Source: Pigmentiphaga sp. H8 (lineage in GTDB: Bacteria > Pseudomonadota > Gammaproteobacteria > Burkholderiales > Burkholderiaceae_B). From it: 64,000 nt of DNA. Positions within the stretch are counted from its first letter, which is position 1. Each line of letters opens with the position of its first letter. A program made the position numbers and the translations under genes. The notes below the pieces were generated by a model that had not been told where the DNA came from, searched no databases, and saw only the letters and a program-made list of their open reading frames with translations. Shown here in pieces: positions 59,807 to 64,000 of this stretch. The stretch is taken from contig NZ_CP033966.1 in assembly GCF_003854895.1 (NCBI RefSeq), positions 5,332,001 through 5,396,000 of the forward strand, written 5' to 3'.

Positions 59807-60929
59807 CCTCGCCCGGCCGGCGCCGGGTCCCGACCCGGCCACCGACGGACTGGAGGTCTTCGTCGTGGGCGGCGCCGTGCGCGACGCCCTGCTGGGCCTG
59901 CCCGCGGGCGACCGCGACTGGGTGGTGGTGGGCGCCACGCCGGAACAGATGTCGGCCCGCGGCTTCGTGCCCGTGGGCGGCGACTTTCCCGTCTTCCTGC
60001 ACCCGGCCACCCGCGAGGAATACGCGCTGGCCCGCACCGAACGCAAATCGGGACGCGGCTACAAGGGCTTCACCTTCCACACCGGCCCCGAGGTCACGCT
60101 GGAAGACGACCTGGGCCGACGCGACCTGACGATCAACGCCATCGCCCAGGCGCCCGACGGCCGCCTGATCGACCCCTACGGCGGCCAGGACGACCTGCGC
60201 GCCCGACGCTTTCGCCACGTCGGCCCGGCCTTCGCCGAAGACCCGGTGCGCATCCTGCGGCTGGCGCGCTTCGCGGCCCGCTTCCACGACTTCGAGGTGG
60301 TGCCGGAAACCCTGGCGCTGTGCCGCCGCATGGCGGCCGACGGCGAGGTCGACGCCCTGGTGCCCGAACGCGTCTGGCGCGAACTGTCGCGCGGCCTGAT
60401 GCAGGAGCGGCCTTCCCGCATGCTGCAGGTGCTGGCCGACACCGACGCGCTGCCGCGCGTCGCGCCCGGCCTGGCGGTGGACGGCCCGTTGCTGGCCATT
60501 CTGGACCTGGCCGCCGATGCGGGACTGCCGCTGGCCTCGCGCTACGCGCTGCTGTGCTCCGACAGCGCCGACCCGGCCGGATTGGGCAAGCGGCTGCGCG
60601 CCTCGAACGACTGCAACGACATGGCGCGCCTGCTGCAACGGGCCCTGGCCGAACTGCCGCGCGCGGGCCGGGATCCCGAACGCGTGCTGGCCTTGCTGGA
60701 ACGCGCCGACGCCCTGCGCAAGCCCGAGCGTTTCGAACAACTGCTGGCCGCCGCGCAGCGGCGGATGCCGGTGGACGTGGCGCAGTGGACGGCGTGGCGG
60801 GACACGGTCAGGGCGGTCGACGCGGGCGCCATCGCCGCCCGGCATGCCGATCAGCCCGGCGGCATACGCGAGGCCGTGCGGGCCGCCCGGCTGGCGGCCC
60901 TCGCCCCCGCCACCGACACGGGCGCCTGA
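59793..60929 (+). CDS. cca: tRNA CCA-adding enzyme / multifunctional nucleotidyltransferase
   Basis: Adds or repairs the 3' CCA of tRNA. The 378-residue product has VFVVGGAVRDALLG (residues about 22-35), DRDWVVVGA with the catalytic carboxylates, RRDLTINAIA, the DPVRILRLARFAARF neck helix and the class II C-terminal body. There is no clear HD phosphohydrolase motif (as in the 412-residue E. coli enzyme), so the added phosphatase activities are probably missing. ATG 59793 overlaps the previous gene. Confidence 0.94.
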   Translation: MADADLARPAPGPDPATDGLEVFVVGGAVRDALLGLPAGDRDWVVVGATPEQMSARGFVPVGGDFPVFLHPATREEYALARTERKSGRGYKGFTFHTGPEVTLEDDLGRRDLTINAIAQAPDGRLIDPYGGQDDLRARRFRHVGPAFAEDPVRILRLARFAARFHDFEVVPETLALCRRMAADGEVDALVPERVWRELSRGLMQERPSRMLQVLADTDALPRVAPGLAVDGPLLAILDLAADAGLPLASRYALLCSDSADPAGLGKRLRASNDCNDMARLLQRALAELPRAGRDPERVLALLERADALRKPERFEQLLAAAQRRMPVDVAQWTAWRDTVRAVDAGAIAARHADQPGGIREAVRAARLAALAPATDTGA

Positions 60930-60945
60930 CCGTCCTTCCGGTCGC

Positions 60946-61941
60946 TCAGTTCGCGTCCAGCTTCAACCCCTTGGCCGCTTCGCCCATCCAGACCAGGTCC
61001 GCTTCGATCAGTTGCTTGAAGTCTCGGCTGCTGGAGCTGATTGCCGGATGAATGCTGAAAGTCGCCAGACTCTCGCGAACCTGCGGCGCCATGGCGGCCT
61101 TCGCGACGGCCTGCCTCATGGCCTGCGCAACGGCCGGCGGCGTGTCGGCCCGGATGCCGTAGCCTCCCCAGAGCACGAGCGGCGGCACCCGGTAGCCGGC
61201 TTCCGCCACGGTGGGAACATCCGGCATGTCCGGCATCCGTTTGTCGTCGACCACCGCCAGCGCGCGCACCTGTCCCTTGGGCACATACATGGACGCGAAG
61301 GTCGCCGCGGTCATGGTGAAATCGACGCGGCCGGCGATCAGGTCCGTCATCATGTCAGGCCCCGATTTATAGGGAACGTTGGCTGCGTCGAACCCTGCGA
61401 TCCGGCCGAACTGCACCGCTTTCAGGTGCTCGGTGCTGCCGACGCCCAGGGACGAATAGTTCAGCTTGCCGGGATGCTGCCGCGCGAACGCCACCAGGTC
61501 CTTGAGCGACCTGAAGGGCGAATTGCCCGGCACGAGCAGCACCATGGGCGTCACGGTCGTCTGGGTAAGGGGCAGCAGGTCGCGGGTCAGGTCGAACTGC
61601 TTCTGCACGACCTGCACGGATGCCAGGCTGTTGTAGAGATAGAGCAGCGTCAACCCGTCGGGCGGGGCAGCATGCAGGGCGCGCATGCCGATGGTGAACA
61701 GGCCGCCTGGCTTGTTCTCGACGATGACTGGACGGTTGAGGATCTTGCCAAGTTCGCCCGCCAGGTTGCGGCTACTGGTATCGGCCACGCCGCCGGCCGT
61801 CAGGGGAACGATGATCCTGACCGGGCCAGCCGCCGGCAGAAGGCCGGCATCGGACGCCCAGGCCGGGGATGCCAGCGATGCCGCAACGGCCGTGGCCACG
61901 GCCAGGCGCCGCAGGGAACGGATCAGCGATGTAGTCAACAT
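60946..61941 (-). CDS. Bug-family solute receptor (Bug 8)
   Basis: 331 residues. Signal peptide (LAVATAVAASLASPAWA), then a diverged core: GPVRIIVPLTAGGVAD, PPDGLTLLYLYNSLAS in place of the usual DGYTLL, AANVPYKSGPDMMTDLIAG and DVPTVAEAGYRVPPLVLWGGYGI. The changed ligand-cap residues suggest a substrate unlike those of the other receptors. Transcribed with the SDR and aldehyde dehydrogenase genes upstream. ATG 61941 behind GGAG. Confidence 0.9.
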   Translation of the reverse strand: MLTTSLIRSLRRLAVATAVAASLASPAWASDAGLLPAAGPVRIIVPLTAGGVADTSSRNLAGELGKILNRPVIVENKPGGLFTIGMRALHAAPPDGLTLLYLYNSLASVQVVQKQFDLTRDLLPLTQTTVTPMVLLVPGNSPFRSLKDLVAFARQHPGKLNYSSLGVGSTEHLKAVQFGRIAGFDAANVPYKSGPDMMTDLIAGRVDFTMTAATFASMYVPKGQVRALAVVDDKRMPDMPDVPTVAEAGYRVPPLVLWGGYGIRADTPPAVAQAMRQAVAKAAMAPQVRESLATFSIHPAISSSSRDFKQLIEADLVWMGEAAKGLKLDAN

Positions 61942-62008
61942 GGGGTCTCCTCCCACTTCTCGAGCAGGTTCTTGTCGGCGGACGCGGATCGCGCCCGCCG
62001 CCTCGCGG

Positions 62009-62794
62009 TCAATGATTCATCATGCCGCCGTTGATGTGCAGGGTCTGGCCCGTGATCCAACGGCTGTCGTCGCTCATCAGGAAGCTCGCCACCCCCACCA
62101 TGTCGCCGGTATCAGCGGTCCGCGCCAGCGCCTGGGACTTCAGGATGGCCGCCAATTGCTCCTGGGTGAACGTGGCGCGGGGCACTGCGGTCTCGATGAA
62201 ACCCGGGGACAAGGAGTTCACGCGGATGTTGTACGCCCCGAGCTCGCGCGACATCGCATTGGTCATGCCAAAGATGCCCCCCTTGCTGGCGACGTAGTGC
62301 AGGTATCCCGTCTTGCCCATCCAGGCGGCGTCCGACCCGATGTTGACCAGGCTGGCGCCCGGAGAACGCCGCAGGTGCGGCAGCAAGGCCTTCACCAGCA
62401 GCCACGGCCCTTTCACATTGACGGCCATGACGCGGTCCCATTCCTGCTCCTCGATTTCCCAGAACGGTTTCAGGGTCAGGGCGGAGAAAATCGCCGCGTT
62501 ATTGATCAGTCCGTCCAGGCGACCGTACTGCTCGCCTATCCAGTCGGCGAAGGCGCCCACGTCGCGGGCGTCGGCCACGTTCATGGCGAACTGGCCGACG
62601 GCCAGGCCTTCCGAGGCCAGTCTCCGGACCGCGTCGGCCAATCCCTGCTCGTTGATATCGGTCAGAACGACGGTGGCGCCATCGCGCGCCAGCCGCCTGG
62701 CGTAGGCCGTGCCTATGCCCTGGCCGGCGCCGGTCACGACGATGATCTTGCCCGCCAGAACGCCACGGACGGTAGAAGACTGTTCGATGCTCAT
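62009..62794 (-). CDS. short-chain dehydrogenase/reductase
   Basis: 261-residue NAD(P)-dependent oxidoreductase. TGAGQGIG cofactor motif near residues 21-28, DINEQ (acidic residue favouring NAD), NNAAIF, the catalytic Ser in VNIGSDA, Tyr and Lys in YVASKGGIFGM, and the C-terminal ITGQTLHINGG. Lies 17 bases after the ALDH gene, so a two-step oxidation alcohol to aldehyde to acid is a natural reading. Substrate unknown. Confidence 0.9.
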   Translation of the reverse strand: MSIEQSSTVRGVLAGKIIVVTGAGQGIGTAYARRLARDGATVVLTDINEQGLADAVRRLASEGLAVGQFAMNVADARDVGAFADWIGEQYGRLDGLINNAAIFSALTLKPFWEIEEQEWDRVMAVNVKGPWLLVKALLPHLRRSPGASLVNIGSDAAWMGKTGYLHYVASKGGIFGMTNAMSRELGAYNIRVNSLSPGFIETAVPRATFTQEQLAAILKSQALARTADTGDMVGVASFLMSDDSRWITGQTLHINGGMMNH

Positions 62795-62811
62795 GCGGAT
62801 TCTCCTCGGGT

Positions 62812-64000
62812 TCAGGCCATGCGGAAAGGATCGCGGGTCGCCCCCGCCAGCTCGACCCAGATCGACTTGGACTCCAGAAAGTCGTTGATGGAATCCAGGC
62901 CGTTCTCCCGCCCCATGCCGCTCGCCCCGAAGCCGCCGAACGGAGCGCTAGGCGCCACCGCCCGGTAGGAATTGATCCACACTGTGCCAGCGCGCAGTCG
63001 GGCCGCCGCGCGATGCGCGCGGCGCACGTCGTTGGTCCATACGGATCCGGCCAGCCCGTACTCCGTATCGTTCGCGATGCGCAGGGCCTCCTCCTCGGTC
63101 TCGAAGGTCTGCGTGCAGAGCACCGGTCCGAACACCTCGTCGCGCGCGATGTGCATGCCGGCCTTCACCCTGGTGAACACGGTGGGTTTGATGAACCATC
63201 CGCCAAGCTCTTCATCGGGGCCGCCGTACACGCACGTGGCGCCCTCGTCGCGGGCAGTCCGAAGATGCGACAGGATGCGCTCGTACTGCGGAGCGTTGGA
63301 GATCGGCCCCAGCTCCGTCGCCTCGTCCTGCGGATCGCCCAGGCGTATGGTCCGGGCCCGCGCCAGCACGCGCTCGATCACGGCGTCGTGGATGTCGCGA
63401 TGGATGACCAGGCGGGAACCCGCCATGCACGTCTGGCCCGCCGCAGCGAAGATGCCGGCAATCACGCCATTGGCGGCCGCTTCGACGTCGGCGTCTTCGA
63501 ACACTACCTGGGGCGACTTCCCCCCCAGTTCCAGTACGACGCCGTTCAGGTTGCCGCCCGCAGCCTGGGCCACCTTGCGCCCGGTCGCCGACGAGCCGGT
63601 GAACAGTACCCGGTCCACCCCGGGATGCGCGGCCAGGTAGGCACCCAGCTCCGGCGAACTTCCCGTCACGGCATTGAATACTCCGGGCGGAAAACCCGCT
63701 TCCTCCAGCAGTCTCCCAAACGCCAGCGTCGAGGCAGGCGCATGTTCGGACGGCTTGACGACGAAGGTGCAGCCGGCCGCCAGCGCGGGCGCCAGCTTGA
63801 ACGCCATCAGCATCAGCGGGGCGTTCCACGGCGTGATCGCCGCCACGACCCCCGCGGGCTCGCGCGTGGTGTAGACGAGAAAGTTGCGCTTGTCCGTCGG
63901 AATGCACCGGCCCTCCAGCTTATCGGCCAGACCGGCGAAGTAACGGAACCACACCGGCAGGTAGCGGAGCTGGAAGATCATTTCGCGGTACAGCTTGCCC
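62812..64000 (-). CDS. aldehyde dehydrogenase, N-terminus beyond window
   Basis: Partial NAD(P)-dependent aldehyde dehydrogenase; the open frame runs off the right edge, about 395 of the usual 490 residues are visible. Cofactor segment ITPWNAPLMLMAFKLAPALAAG with KPSEHAP, catalytic Glu in VLELGGKSPQ, catalytic Cys in AAGQTCMAGSR, and the C-terminal FGGFGASGMGREN. GPVLCTQTFETEEEAL is also typical. It precedes the SDR and Bug 8 genes on the same strand. Confidence 0.93.
   Translation of the reverse strand, partial: GKLYREMIFQLRYLPVWFRYFAGLADKLEGRCIPTDKRNFLVYTTREPAGVVAAITPWNAPLMLMAFKLAPALAAGCTFVVKPSEHAPASTLAFGRLLEEAGFPPGVFNAVTGSSPELGAYLAAHPGVDRVLFTGSSATGRKVAQAAGGNLNGVVLELGGKSPQVVFEDADVEAAANGVIAGIFAAAGQTCMAGSRLVIHRDIHDAVIERVLARARTIRLGDPQDEATELGPISNAPQYERILSHLRTARDEGATCVYGGPDEELGGWFIKPTVFTRVKAGMHIARDEVFGPVLCTQTFETEEEALRIANDTEYGLAGSVWTNDVRRAHRAAARLRAGTVWINSYRAVAPSAPFGGFGASGMGRENGLDSINDFLESKSIWVELAGATRDPFRMA

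Overview
The window reads as chromosome of a high-GC betaproteobacterium of the Alcaligenaceae, most like Bordetella or Achromobacter. Three things point there. The housekeeping genes are betaproteobacterial in type (a long AhcY, a DksA with a degenerate zinc finger, SlmA next to a pyrimidine-nucleotidase-like HAD gene). There are eight Bug-type periplasmic solute receptors, a family greatly expanded in that group. A short GC-rich interspersed repeat is also present. No rRNA, tRNA, CRISPR array, insertion sequence or prophage was seen. Both ends cut a gene: gpsA on the left and an aldehyde dehydrogenase on the right.

Layout. Positions 1-7.6 kb carry conserved cell-envelope and metabolic genes: gpsA, secB, grxC and a rhodanese-like gene leftward, then gpmA, an envC-like gene, ctpA, moeB and a VOC protein rightward with stop/start overlaps. 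From 7.6 to 17.2 kb lie slmA, a HAD hydrolase, argB, a cueR/cusF-like copper pair, hslVU behind a heat-shock-type promoter, dksA, a COG0523 metallochaperone GTPase with a Fur/Zur regulator, and rlmI. From 20.9 to 25.3 kb are xerC, a DUF484 gene, dapF and a NERD-domain helicase. From 33.8 to 36.1 kb are an LpxL-type acyltransferase and metK. From 53.2 to 60.9 kb are ahcY, a small membrane protein, metF, a 5-formyl-THF cyclo-ligase, a lytic transglycosylase, an NAD(P)-binding protein and cca.

Between these core blocks sit accessory catabolic modules, most built on one plan: a LysR or TetR regulator transcribed divergently from a Bug receptor plus one to five enzymes. They are a sulfatase with Bug and LysR (17.3-20.9 kb and again 49.5-53.2 kb); a long leftward operon of Bug, CapA-like, racemase-fold, sugar-isomerase-like, ABM and Bug genes opposite a BKACE, nitrilase and cupin operon, with a TetR gene between (25.3-33.8 kb); two Bug/amidohydrolase pairs around a LysR gene (36.1-40.9 kb); a dipeptidase-like, Rid, Bug, Rid operon with LysR (43.5-47.3 kb); and Bug, SDR and ALDH genes at the right end. 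No TctA/TctB membrane transporter subunit is present, so the eight receptors must work with distant or shared permeases or as sensors.

Regulatory DNA is the most distinctive part. The methyl cycle appears controlled by two RNAs: a SAM-II-like leader before metK and an SAH riboswitch before ahcY-metF. A stretch between argB and cueR (10266-10513) holds about twenty same-direction, DnaA-box-like units at a mean spacing of about 11.4 bp, close to one helical turn. Nothing I recognise explains it, and it is my best candidate for an undescribed element. A GC-rich repeat begins with TAG at or next to the stop codons of argB, the COG0523 gene and dapF. Matched palindromes next to promoters suggest that the TetR protein and one LysR protein each control two operons.
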